Below, piece by piece: positions 1 through 5,115 of a stretch of DNA of 6,102 nt. Source of the DNA: an uncultured delta proteobacterium (GTDB lineage: Bacteria > Desulfobacterota > WTBG01 > CAIYCZ01); assembly GCA_903924805.1 (NCBI GenBank), contig CAIYCZ010000473.1:1-6102 (forward strand). Reading direction: 5' to 3'. Position 1 is the stretch's first letter. Each line of letters opens with the position of its first letter. A program made the translations under genes and the position numbers. The notes beneath the pieces were generated by a model. It did no database searches. It worked only from the letters and a program-made list of their open reading frames with translations, and had not been told where the DNA came from.

Positions 1-320
1 ATAAAGAAATTTACCGCGTGCTGAAACCCGACGGGCATTTCAGCATTTCTGATGTGGTGCTGACCGGAGAACTACCGGCAATAATACAGTCCGCTGCAGA
101 GATGTATGCGGGATGCGTGGCAGGAGCATTAAAAAAAGATGATTATCTCACCATTATAAAAAAAGCCGGTTTCCCCGCTGTCTCAATAGTCAGGGAAAAG
201 CCAATAACAATTCCAGACACTATGCTCTCTCAGTATCTCTCAGCAAGGGGATTGATAACATTTAAAAACTCCGGACCTCTGATTATAAGCATCACAGTGT
301 ATGCGGAAAAGCCGGAATAA
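1..320 (+). CDS. arsM: Arsenite methyltransferase, C-terminal fragment (5' end outside window)
   Basis: This is the last ~105 residues of a SAM-dependent methyltransferase entering from the left edge. The frame is open from base 3 (KEIYRVLKPDGHFSISDVV), so the GTG at 18 is an internal Val codon, not a start. The 'RVLKP.G.F.ISDVV' strand-helix end of the Rossmann methyltransferase fold is followed by 'GELP' and 'YAGCVAGAL', an arrangement typical of ArsM-type As(III) S-adenosylmethionine methyltransferases. In that family the Cys of 'GC.aGAL' is one of the arsenic-binding cysteines (known for the family). Then comes 'Y...I.KAGF..V.I', also typical. The other arsenic-binding cysteines cannot be checked: the N-terminal one lies outside the window, and I see no C-terminal Cys after the GAL motif, so the site may be a two-Cys variant. 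Inferred role: cytosolic arsenic methylation and detoxification. The stop is TAA. No convincing hairpin terminator follows. Confidence 0.75.
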   Translation, partial: KEIYRVLKPDGHFSISDVVLTGELPAIIQSAAEMYAGCVAGALKKDDYLTIIKKAGFPAVSIVREKPITIPDTMLSQYLSARGLITFKNSGPLIISITVYAEKPE

Positions 321-364
321 AGCAACCACGGATTATGCTGCTGTTATGAAATCCAACTCTAACC

Positions 365-393
365 TTGACTGTTCTTTAAGTATAAATTATCAT
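365..393 (+). promoter_or_regulatory. Sigma70-type promoter of the first TA module
   Basis: A -35 box TTGACT (365-370) and a -10 box TATCAT (388-393) are separated by exactly 17 bases. Transcription would start near 400, giving a leader of about 28 nt before the antitoxin ATG. It lies in the 107-base gap after the arsM-like gene, so the TA pair is probably transcribed on its own. I see no strong dyad here that would mark an operator. Confidence 0.6.
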
Positions 394-427
394 GTAGTAA
401 AATCCTAGAAAGGAGGCGTTTGCAACT

Positions 428-643
428 ATGAGCAAAGCGACATTACATAGAATAATTGACGAATTCAGTCAATTGCCTTTAGATGACAGGGAATATGCAA
501 TTGATGTCATAAATAAACAGTTGATCGAGGCAAAGAGAGAAGCCATTGCTAAAAGAGCAAAAGAGGCAATGGCCAATTTCAAGAAGGGGTCAGTAAAGAG
601 AGGTAGTGTTAAAGACCTTTATAGGGATTTAGAGAGTGATTAA
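428..643 (+). CDS. Type II antitoxin, RelB-like (partner of RelE/YafQ-family toxin)
   Basis: A 71-residue, strongly charged, largely helical protein with no Cys. A clear Shine-Dalgarno AGGAGG lies about 10 bases before the ATG. The N-terminal part (about 5-40) is predicted helical, with 'LPLDDREYAIDVINKQLIEAKR'-type spacing. The middle (about 34-52) is a Lys/Arg/Ala-rich helix, and the tail (about 53-71) carries 'KGSVKRGSVKDLYRDLE', which would be the toxin-wrapping segment. Small basic/acidic proteins of this look are common immediately upstream of RelE/StbE-type toxins. The identification rests mainly on this context and on the overlap with the toxin gene, not on a named DNA-binding motif. 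Inferred role: neutralises the downstream toxin and represses the shared promoter. The gene is clearly more AT-rich than the AOR operon further right. Confidence 0.7.
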   Translation: MSKATLHRIIDEFSQLPLDDREYAIDVINKQLIEAKREAIAKRAKEAMANFKKGSVKRGSVKDLYRDLESD

Positions 644-905
644 AATCACCTGGGATGAAGGATTCAAAAAAATATATAAAAAGAAGGTCAGCAATAATCA
701 GGACCTTAAAAAGAAATTTTGGAATACTCTAAAGCTATTTACAAAAAATCCTTTCAATCAAAAGCTCAAGACGCATAAATTGCGTGGTAAACTTGAGGGA
801 CTTTGGGCGCTCAGCATTACCTATGATTGTCGCTTAATCTTTAAATTTATAAAAAAGGATGAAGTCCTCCTGATCGATATTGGAGAACATGACGAGGTTT
901 ATTAG
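636..905 (+). CDS. RelE/YafQ-family toxin (ribosome-dependent mRNA interferase)
   Basis: An 89-residue basic protein of the usual RelE/ParE-superfamily size. Visible landmarks are the N-terminal 'I.W...F.K..KK' strand-helix, 'H47KLRGKLEGLWALSI', 'YDCRLIF' (Tyr63, Asp64, Arg66) and the terminal 'LLIDIGEHDEVY' (His85, Tyr89). In YafQ-type toxins a His in the KxHxL segment and the C-terminal 'GxHxxxF/Y' His and aromatic residue take part in mRNA cleavage on the ribosome; here His47, His85 and Tyr89 occupy those places (alignment by eye). The start is GTG at 636, overlapping the antitoxin frame by 8 bases, which couples the two genes. An AGGGA inside the antitoxin gene lies 8 bases upstream. All key residues look intact, so the toxin is probably active. 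Its TAG stop overlaps the stop of the convergent Cys-rich gene by sharing bases 902-905. Confidence 0.87.
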   Translation: MIKITWDEGFKKIYKKKVSNNQDLKKKFWNTLKLFTKNPFNQKLKTHKLRGKLEGLWALSITYDCRLIFKFIKKDEVLLIDIGEHDEVY

Positions 906-1732
906 CTTACCGTCCTTCCCAAAGCAATAAACAGGTCGCCGGTTACGACACCGACATGGCCGCGTTCCTCTGCCACTTTTTCAGCAACTCGTGCAACCTT
1001 ATCCACAAGCGCAAAACCCTCCTCTTCACTGCGGTTCATTAAGAGGTGCGACAGTGCCTGCATGCAGTGATTGCACCACTGCCCCTGCAGGCGGCTTTTA
1101 ATCTTGCCTACCAGTTTAAATTCCTCTTCCACCTGCCCTTCACACTGTTTGCCAAATTCAGGATTGCACAGAAGGCATGCGGCAGCGTGGCTCATCTCGG
1201 GGACATTGAGTTCCGGGGGAGTACCTGTTCTTTTTGCATATTGAAAATTTCGCGCAAGCTCGGCAAATGCCAGATCTAACGTTATGGGCGTTACCCCTTT
1301 ATGGTTTAATTTTCGGGCAATTTCTTCAGCCTTCTTTTGGACTTTTCGTGCCGTTTCAAGAGACACTGTTCCATCAGATAGGGATGCCGAAAGATTAAAA
1401 TGTGCATGGCAGCACCAGTGTATGTCTTCGGTTTCGGTCAACGTGGTCACCATGGAGCCAGATATGTCTAAAACACGGCGACATTCGTCAAACAGCTTTG
1501 CACCGCAGCCGGTGCACATCCGTACATATTCATCTGCATATTTGGGAACCCAGCGGTCGCCCATTTCTTTCATGGCTTTGCGCATTTCAACAAAAAATTT
1601 TCTATCTCCTTTTTCCCGTTTATATTTTTCAAGACACCAGCTTGAACAGAAATCCAGATCCCTGATAGGCAGCACATGCATGATTAATTCTTTGCCGCAC
1701 TGTGTACATTTAATAATTTCTTCTTCTGCCAC
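902..1732 (-). CDS. Cys-rich protein: TRASH/FCS-like zinc finger plus two copies of a Cys/His module (unknown function)
   Basis: 276 residues, soluble, no signal peptide or membrane segment. I do not recognise the full-length family. The N-terminus has C9-x2-C12-x16-C29-x3-C33 with 'FCSSWCLEKY', the layout of TRASH/FCS-type metal-binding zinc fingers. Two tandem modules follow. Module A is C73-x2-C76-x7-C84-x22-C107-x-H109. Module B is C186-x2-C189-x7-C197-x22-C220-x-H222. The spacings are identical, both fourth Cys are preceded by Trp, and each is followed by a helical segment ('AEEIARKLNHKGV..T.DLAFAELAR' / 'AEKVAEERGHVGV..T.DLFIALGR', in part). An internal duplication is therefore clear. 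Inferred: a metal-binding protein (zinc or possibly iron-sulfur). The TRASH similarity hints at metal sensing or trafficking, but no DNA-binding domain is visible. The start is GTG at 1732 with AAGGGGA about 10 bases upstream. It follows the DUF3467 gene on the same strand after a 107-base gap. Confidence 0.75.
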   Translation of the reverse strand: MAEEEIIKCTQCGKELIMHVLPIRDLDFCSSWCLEKYKREKGDRKFFVEMRKAMKEMGDRWVPKYADEYVRMCTGCGAKLFDECRRVLDISGSMVTTLTETEDIHWCCHAHFNLSASLSDGTVSLETARKVQKKAEEIARKLNHKGVTPITLDLAFAELARNFQYAKRTGTPPELNVPEMSHAAACLLCNPEFGKQCEGQVEEEFKLVGKIKSRLQGQWCNHCMQALSHLLMNRSEEEGFALVDKVARVAEKVAEERGHVGVVTGDLFIALGRTVS

Positions 1733-1804
1733 GACTTATTTCCCCTTATGGCTTTTATTAATCTTGAACTCAGGAAACCAGGAATTCTATTAATAATACT
1801 ATTA

Positions 1805-1834
1805 CCCTAAACCCTAACCCCCAATTCCTAACCC
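1805..1834. repeat. Degenerate CCCTAA (telomere-like) repeat; possible G-quadruplex on - strand
   Basis: CCC runs at 1805-1807, 1812-1814, 1818-1822 and 1832-1834 alternate with TAA/TAAA. On the - strand this reads GGG-N9-GGGGG-TTA-GGG-TTTA-GGG, four G-runs that could fold into a quadruplex. It lies just after the DUF3467 stop codon and upstream of the Cys-rich gene, so the G-rich strand is the one transcribed. It probably belongs to a dispersed intergenic repeat family rather than to a real telomere. Confidence 0.6.
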
Positions 1835-1839
1835 TATTC

Positions 1840-2124
1840 CTATTGTTTAAACCCCACATTCAATTGGGGCTCTTCTGCGGTTGCAATCTCCCCAAACTTT
1901 TGCTCATATTTCTGTATATTCTCATGCAGCGCTGCCACAACTCGCTTAATGTGCCCCGGGCTTACGATGATGCGTGCATTGACTGCTCCGGTGGGGGGCG
2001 CCACCATCAGGAAATCCATAATAAACTCTTCCTTCGTATGGGAAACAATCATGTTGTTTGCATACACGCCGCCGTGAAGCTTCTCCGGGAAATTCACCTT
2101 GATTTCCTGTTTTTCATTTGCCAT
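1840..2124 (-). CDS. DUF3467 family protein
   Basis: 94 residues, the usual size for DUF3467. The recognisable family core is 'GGVYANNMIVSHTKEEFIMDF' in outline (about 18-38), then 'PP.G..NARIIVSPGHIKRVVAAL..NI.KYE..FG' (about 43-78). This matches the family pattern of an 'xYAN...I.HS..EF.lDF' strand pair followed by 'r.i..P.haKrl..aL..Ni..yE..fG.I'. The protein is small, soluble and lacks Cys. The tail (about 82-94, EEPQLNVGFKQ) is probably flexible. No biochemical function is established for the family as far as I know. The ATG is preceded by GAGGTAAG about 6 bases upstream, a good ribosome binding site. It is the upstream co-directional neighbour of the Cys-rich protein, which may make them a two-gene unit. 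Confidence 0.88.
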   Translation of the reverse strand: MANEKQEIKVNFPEKLHGGVYANNMIVSHTKEEFIMDFLMVAPPTGAVNARIIVSPGHIKRVVAALHENIQKYEQKFGEIATAEEPQLNVGFKQ

Positions 2125-2185
2125 GGGTCTTACCTCACTGTTGATTGATTATGTATGTCAGTATATGAGAACAATAACAAGGCAG

Positions 2186-2200
2186 GATATTTTCAATATC
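2186..2200. promoter_or_regulatory. 15-bp perfect dyad (GATATT-TTC-AATATC) upstream of DUF3467 gene
   Basis: Arms of six bases (2186-2191 and 2195-2200) separated by three bases form a symmetric site about 62 bases upstream of the DUF3467 start codon. The size is that of a 7-1-7 type repressor box with one mismatched inner pair. No regulator can be named. The rest of the 254-base gap 2125-2378 holds no gene. On the - strand it has a TTGACT (complement of 2219-2224) whose 17-base spacing leads only to AGATAT, a poor -10, so the promoter is uncertain. Confidence 0.35.
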
Positions 2201-2286
2201 TCTTATATTGTGTTACTTAGTCAAGAGGGATTTATATCACAGAATGGCGGACTTCTAAAAATCAGGCAGCGGAGAAATGCTGATTT

Positions 2287-2307
2287 CGGAATGCGGAGTG
2301 CGGAGTG
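2287..2307. repeat. Three tandem 7-bp units (CGGAATG, CGGAGTG, CGGAGTG)
   Basis: The units fall at 2287-2293, 2294-2300 and 2301-2307. Related G-rich text (AATGCGGGGTGCGGAATA) recurs at 3019-3034 in another intergenic gap, which suggests a dispersed low-complexity family rather than a site specific to this locus. Confidence 0.7.
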
Positions 2308-2378
2308 ATGTAAAACATTTTAAACTTTCTTCAATAAATCAAAACACTCCTCTCTGCTCATGTTTACCGTAAGCATCT

Positions 2379-2705
2379 TCAGTCGATTAGTTTTTTAAAC
2401 TTTTCTTTTAAAGTCTTGCTTTGTGCTTCAGAGAGACAGCCCAGTTTTGCAATAACACTTTCCTTTCTAACGGTAACAATTCTATCAACCTTTATGACAG
2501 ACCGTACACGCAAACCATTACGTGATTCCGGCTCTATAAGTATTTCATTGTTATTAAGGTTTTTTGATACTACTGATGAAATGGCAGATACAATTATATC
2601 TTCATATTTGTCAGCAGTTGTTGCAATTACCACTGCAGGCCTTACCTTGATATTTGTCAATTCAGCAAAGGGAAATGGCAACAGTATAACATCACCCGTT
2701 TTCAT
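2379..2705 (-). CDS. MazF/PemK-family toxin (endoribonuclease)
   Basis: 108 residues, the normal size for the MazF/PemK superfamily. The N-terminus 'GDVILLPFPF' followed by 'K.RPAVVIAT' (Arg22-Pro23) is the hallmark SH3-like barrel start of this family; the Arg of the 'RP' motif is part of the RNA-cleavage site in characterised MazF proteins. The strand 'DIIVSAISS' (about 36-44) supplies the Ser at the usual second active-site position (Ser/Thr). Next come 'SVIKVDRIVTV' (69-79) and a C-terminal Lys-rich helix (about 92-107). All expected parts are present, so it should be a sequence-specific endoribonuclease. The ATG overlaps the antitoxin TGA by 4 bases (ATGA), giving translational coupling. 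The gene is AT-rich compared with the AOR operon, which fits horizontal acquisition. Confidence 0.9.
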   Translation of the reverse strand: MKTGDVILLPFPFAELTNIKVRPAVVIATTADKYEDIIVSAISSVVSKNLNNNEILIEPESRNGLRVRSVIKVDRIVTVRKESVIAKLGCLSEAQSKTLKEKFKKLID

Positions 2706-2923
2706 TGCCTTTTTTTCTTTCCCTCAAGATAATCCTGATAAATATCTTCACTGCTATCATTCCAGAAACCAAATGCGTCAGCCTGTGCTGAAAAATCTCT
2801 TATATTGATATCCTTTTCAATCTCTTCAATAAACGTTATAATAACTTTGCATTTTTTGTTTATTGGAAATTTTTCAAGAGGCACGATTTTTTTTCCGTCA
2901 TAAATACCCTTTATTGCCAACAT
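2702..2923 (-). CDS. Antitoxin of MazF-type module (N-terminus AF2212/DUF104-like)
   Basis: 73 residues. The N-terminal half, 'IKGIYDGKKIVPLEKFP...KVIITF' (about 3-31), resembles the beta-strand opening of the AF2212/DUF104-like antitoxin domain ('.a.Y.....PLE......v.v.i'). The C-terminal part, with 'FWNDSSEDIYQDYL' (about 53-66) and a Lys-rich end, looks like the acidic-aromatic toxin-binding tail seen in many antitoxins. I cannot assign it firmly to one named family; the 4-base overlap with the MazF-like toxin gene is the strongest support for its role. The GGAGG ribosome binding site ends 5 bases before the ATG, which favours strong antitoxin synthesis. It probably represses its own promoter at the dyad described at 2970-2995. 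Confidence 0.82.
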   Translation of the reverse strand: MLAIKGIYDGKKIVPLEKFPINKKCKVIITFIEEIEKDINIRDFSAQADAFGFWNDSSEDIYQDYLEGKKKRQ

Positions 2924-2960
2924 GTAAGCCTCCTCTATATAAAATTGCTATTTGTGAATA

Positions 2961-2989
2961 AGTATAGACCAATAGTAACCAATTGTAAA
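2961..2989 (-). promoter_or_regulatory. Strong sigma70-type promoter of the MazF-type TA module
   Basis: Read on the - strand: -35 TTTACA (2989-2984), a 17-base spacer, then -10 TATACT (2966-2961). Transcription would start near 2954, about 30 nt before the antitoxin ATG. Both boxes are near consensus and the spacing is optimal. Confidence 0.75.
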
Positions 2990-2995
2990 CTATTG
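2970..2995. promoter_or_regulatory. Nested 26-bp dyad: candidate TA autorepression operator
   Basis: CAATAGT (2970-2976) and ACTATTG (2989-2995) form a 7-bp inverted repeat. The self-complementary CAATTG (2980-2985) lies exactly at the same centre (2982.5). The dyad covers the spacer and -35 box of the TA promoter, as expected for an antitoxin or toxin-antitoxin complex repressing its own transcription. Confidence 0.55.
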
Positions 2996-3000
2996 AAATT

Positions 3001-3110
3001 TGGGACTGGGGCAGAGAAATGCGGGGTGCGGAATAAGGATACGGGAACCGGGCCACGTGACACGGATTAAGGATTCGGGTTTGGGGATTGGGAAGTTAAA
3101 AGTTCGGAAC
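3001..3110. repeat. G-rich degenerate low-complexity stretch
   Basis: Repeated GGG/GGGG runs are spaced by short A/T words, for example GGATTAAGGATTCGGGT then TTGGGGATTGGG at 3071-3092. It resembles decayed copies of a GGATTAGGG-type tandem repeat, on the opposite strand to the CCCTAA stretch at 1805. It fills much of the 283-base gap 2924-3206, which contains no gene. Confidence 0.5.
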
Positions 3111-3136
3111 AAAAAAGGGGGCCTGTTGGTCCCCTT
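3111..3136 (-). terminator. Rho-independent terminator of the AOR operon
   Basis: On the - strand AAGGGG (3136-3131), one A/C mismatch, CC, a loop AACA, GG and CCCCTT (3120-3115) form the stem, and the T-run continues as the complement of A 3111-3116. It is about 70 bases after the AOR stop codon. The + strand can form the same stem but its T-run is offset by GAA, so termination of - strand transcripts is the main role. Confidence 0.8.
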
Positions 3137-3150
3137 GAATTTTTGATAAA

Positions 3151-3198
3151 CTGAGATTGCCGCATCGTCCGCTTCAGCGTACTCCCCGCAATGACGGG
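3151..3198. repeat. Dispersed palindromic repeat of the 'GTCATTGCG...GGCAATCTC' type
   Basis: On the - strand the stretch begins CCCGTCATTGCGGGGAGTA and ends GCGGCAATCTCAG, with a GCTGAAGCGGACGA-like core. This is a degenerate copy of the interspersed repeat with ATTGC/GCAAT ends and a GAAGC-rich middle seen in intergenic regions of many bacterial genomes. It sits between the AOR stop and its terminator, so it would be part of the 3' untranslated RNA. Recognition is from memory of the pattern. Confidence 0.6.
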
Positions 3199-3206
3199 AA
3201 AGAGTT

Positions 3207-5087
3207 CTATTTATATTTCTCCATGTCTTTTGCTATATCGTCAAGCCCCAGGCTGATAAGCCGCTCTTTTGTCGGGATGCCGGTTTGCTTGTCCCATCCG
3301 CGAAACGCATAGTAGTCATCAAGCATCTTGTCAAGCTTTTCCCGGGAAATGACCATTCCCTTGGAAGGGCCGGACTGAATGGGCTCTTCCATGAAGCGCG
3401 GCGGCAGCTTGTCGTCTTTTCTCCGGTATCCCTCGCGCACGGCAAATGCGCGGATGATGTTCCATATCCGCTCTGCGGTCCGCTTCCCGTCATCAAGCGT
3501 CATATTCATGCCGGTTACTACATTTAAAGACTGCGTAACCGTTTCTGTTACATCAAGCGGCCCCCATATTGCCTCTGCCAGGTGGCACAGGATCATGGAG
3601 TCGGTCAGGATATTTAAGTGGTTTATGCGGGCGGTGTACTCTCCCTTGCCCTCAATGATTTCCCGCTTCACTAATCCGGTGCGCTCACCGGTTGGCCGCC
3701 CGTCATGGTGGCTGCCGCCCCGCGGACCGGTTGCATAGCCAAGCGCAAAGCCGGGCATGCCGCGTGCTGAATGGCCGGGAAATGTCAGCCCCTTGTTGTG
3801 CATGGCAAAAAACTCGGAGCCCTGCCCTATCTTTTCTGCCGCGCGCTTGACCCCTTCAGCCAGCAGGTCGCCGAGGTATCCCTGGCGCAGCCCCATCTTT
3901 TCTATCATGGGTAAAATGAGGTCTGAGCGGCCAAAGCGCAGTTCCATGCCGTCAGTCTCCTTGGTAGTGATGAGCCCCTTCTCAAAGCACTCCATGGCAA
4001 AGGCAATTGCCACGCCAGCCTCGATGGCATCCATGCCCATGTCATCGCAGAACCGCTCGGCAGCACATACAACCTCAATATCATTGTGACCGCACAGGGA
4101 GCCAAATGAGTAGATGTCCTCGTACTCCGGCCCCTCATTGATGAATCCTGCGTAAGCACCGGAGCCCACAATGCAGTATTTGCCGGAGCCGACCGGACAG
4201 GCAAAGCAGGACTTGTTACGTTTTACTATCTTTTCCTTCATGACTTCGCCGGAGAGCCCCTGCGCATCAGCATAAAATTCATCCTGCCAGTTTTTATAGG
4301 GGAAAACACCCAGGGTGTTGTTGGCATTGACCAGAACCGGCGTGCCATAGGTTGGCAGCACCTGAGAGGTCGAAGGCGTTGCCTTGAATTTTGCATAAAT
4401 TTCTTTTAAGAATGCCTCGGTCTTCACATAATCCGGTATCTCAATGCTTCCGTTGCCCCGGACGGCAACTGCTTTCACATTCTTTGAGCCCATGACTGCG
4501 CCAAGACCGCCCCGCGCCAGAGCACGGCACCCGCAGAAAATACCGGCAAAGCGCACCAGCCGCTCTCCGGCAGGCCCTATTGCTGCAATCTGGATCTCTT
4601 TGCTGCCGAGCTCCTCAAGAAGCAGCTCCTGGCTCTCATAGGATTTTTTACCCCACAGATGTTTTGCACTGCGGAGTTCACTATGGCCGTCATCAACAAA
4701 CAGGTACACAGGCTCCGGGGACGTGCCTTCAAATATGATGCCGTCGTAACCGGCATATTTGAGCTCGGGAGCAAAGTGGCCGCCGCAGGAGCTGTGGAAG
4801 AATGAGTTGGTCTGGGGCGATTTTGAATACGCGCCCATCCGTGAGCCTGCAGGAATCATGGTACCGGCAACCGGGCCGGCAAGCATGACCAGCTTGTTTT
4901 CTTCAGAAAACGGGTCAATCCCGGGGGCGAGCTCATCATAGAGAATGCGGGCTGCCATACCGGCACCGCCGATATAATTTTCTGCCAGCTCATTTGAAAG
5001 CGGCTGGTCGGTAAACGTTCCCCGGGTGAGATTAACCCTGAGAATTTTTCCCATGTATCCTTTGTATTTGAAACTCTGTGATGACAT
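3207..5087 (-). CDS. Tungsten-type aldehyde:ferredoxin oxidoreductase (AOR family), catalytic subunit
   Basis: 626 residues, normal AOR length. The N-terminal domain runs from 'GYMGKILRVNLT' (10-21) through 'GGAG.AARILYDEL' (40-52), 'SSCGGHFAPELKYAGYDGI' (99-117), 'IGPAGE' (170-175) and 'ARGGLGAVMGSKNVKAV' (191-207), all family signatures for the bis-pterin site. Domains 2-3 have the cluster segment C294-x2-C297, then 'GPEYEDI' (319-325) at the usual active-site Glu, 'DDMGMDAI' (348-355, first pterin motif), 'GYATGPRGGSHH' (450-461) and C501 in 'DSMILC', the usual last cluster ligand. Known family reaction: aldehyde to acid, electrons to ferredoxin; the substrate here cannot be told. It is last in an operon, 28 bases after an 8-Cys ferredoxin gene. 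Oddities: residue 301, normally the third cluster Cys, is Ser, with C305 nearby; the Gly of the second pterin motif is Ile499. The start has AGGA 6 bases upstream. Confidence 0.95.
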   Translation of the reverse strand: MSSQSFKYKGYMGKILRVNLTRGTFTDQPLSNELAENYIGGAGMAARILYDELAPGIDPFSEENKLVMLAGPVAGTMIPAGSRMGAYSKSPQTNSFFHSSCGGHFAPELKYAGYDGIIFEGTSPEPVYLFVDDGHSELRSAKHLWGKKSYESQELLLEELGSKEIQIAAIGPAGERLVRFAGIFCGCRALARGGLGAVMGSKNVKAVAVRGNGSIEIPDYVKTEAFLKEIYAKFKATPSTSQVLPTYGTPVLVNANNTLGVFPYKNWQDEFYADAQGLSGEVMKEKIVKRNKSCFACPVGSGKYCIVGSGAYAGFINEGPEYEDIYSFGSLCGHNDIEVVCAAERFCDDMGMDAIEAGVAIAFAMECFEKGLITTKETDGMELRFGRSDLILPMIEKMGLRQGYLGDLLAEGVKRAAEKIGQGSEFFAMHNKGLTFPGHSARGMPGFALGYATGPRGGSHHDGRPTGERTGLVKREIIEGKGEYTARINHLNILTDSMILCHLAEAIWGPLDVTETVTQSLNVVTGMNMTLDDGKRTAERIWNIIRAFAVREGYRRKDDKLPPRFMEEPIQSGPSKGMVISREKLDKMLDDYYAFRGWDKQTGIPTKERLISLGLDDIAKDMEKYK

Positions 5088-5115
5088 CGTGAATCCTAAC
5101 GTCTATGGTACGCTA

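Noticed and set aside
321..364. Possible terminator of the arsM-like gene (AGCA ... TGCT)
   Set aside because: The stem would be only four base pairs and lacks a T-run.
1284..1793. Open frame of 169 codons on the + strand
   Set aside because: It lies antisense to the Cys-rich gene, whose Cys/His spacing is clearly under selection; the + strand product shows no family features.
1733..1839. A promoter for the Cys-rich gene (TTTAGG-N16-TAGAAT on the - strand)
   Set aside because: The -35 box is poor and lies within the CCCTAA repeat, so it is not distinguishable from chance; read-through from DUF3467 is as likely.
1843..2308. + strand frames opposite DUF3467 and in the gap after it
   Set aside because: The DUF3467 family match on the other strand explains the first; the second has no ribosome binding site and ends in the CGGAGTG repeat.
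1805..3198. CRISPR array or true telomere
   Set aside because: The repeats are short, degenerate and without regular unique spacers, and they are internal to the contig between genes.
3379..4089. Long + strand frames opposite the AOR gene (3379-3738, 3757-4089) and - strand frames in other registers (3233-3496, 3905-4204)
   Set aside because: They are shadows of the GC-richer AOR coding sequence; their translations are low-complexity Pro/Ser/Arg-rich text without motifs.
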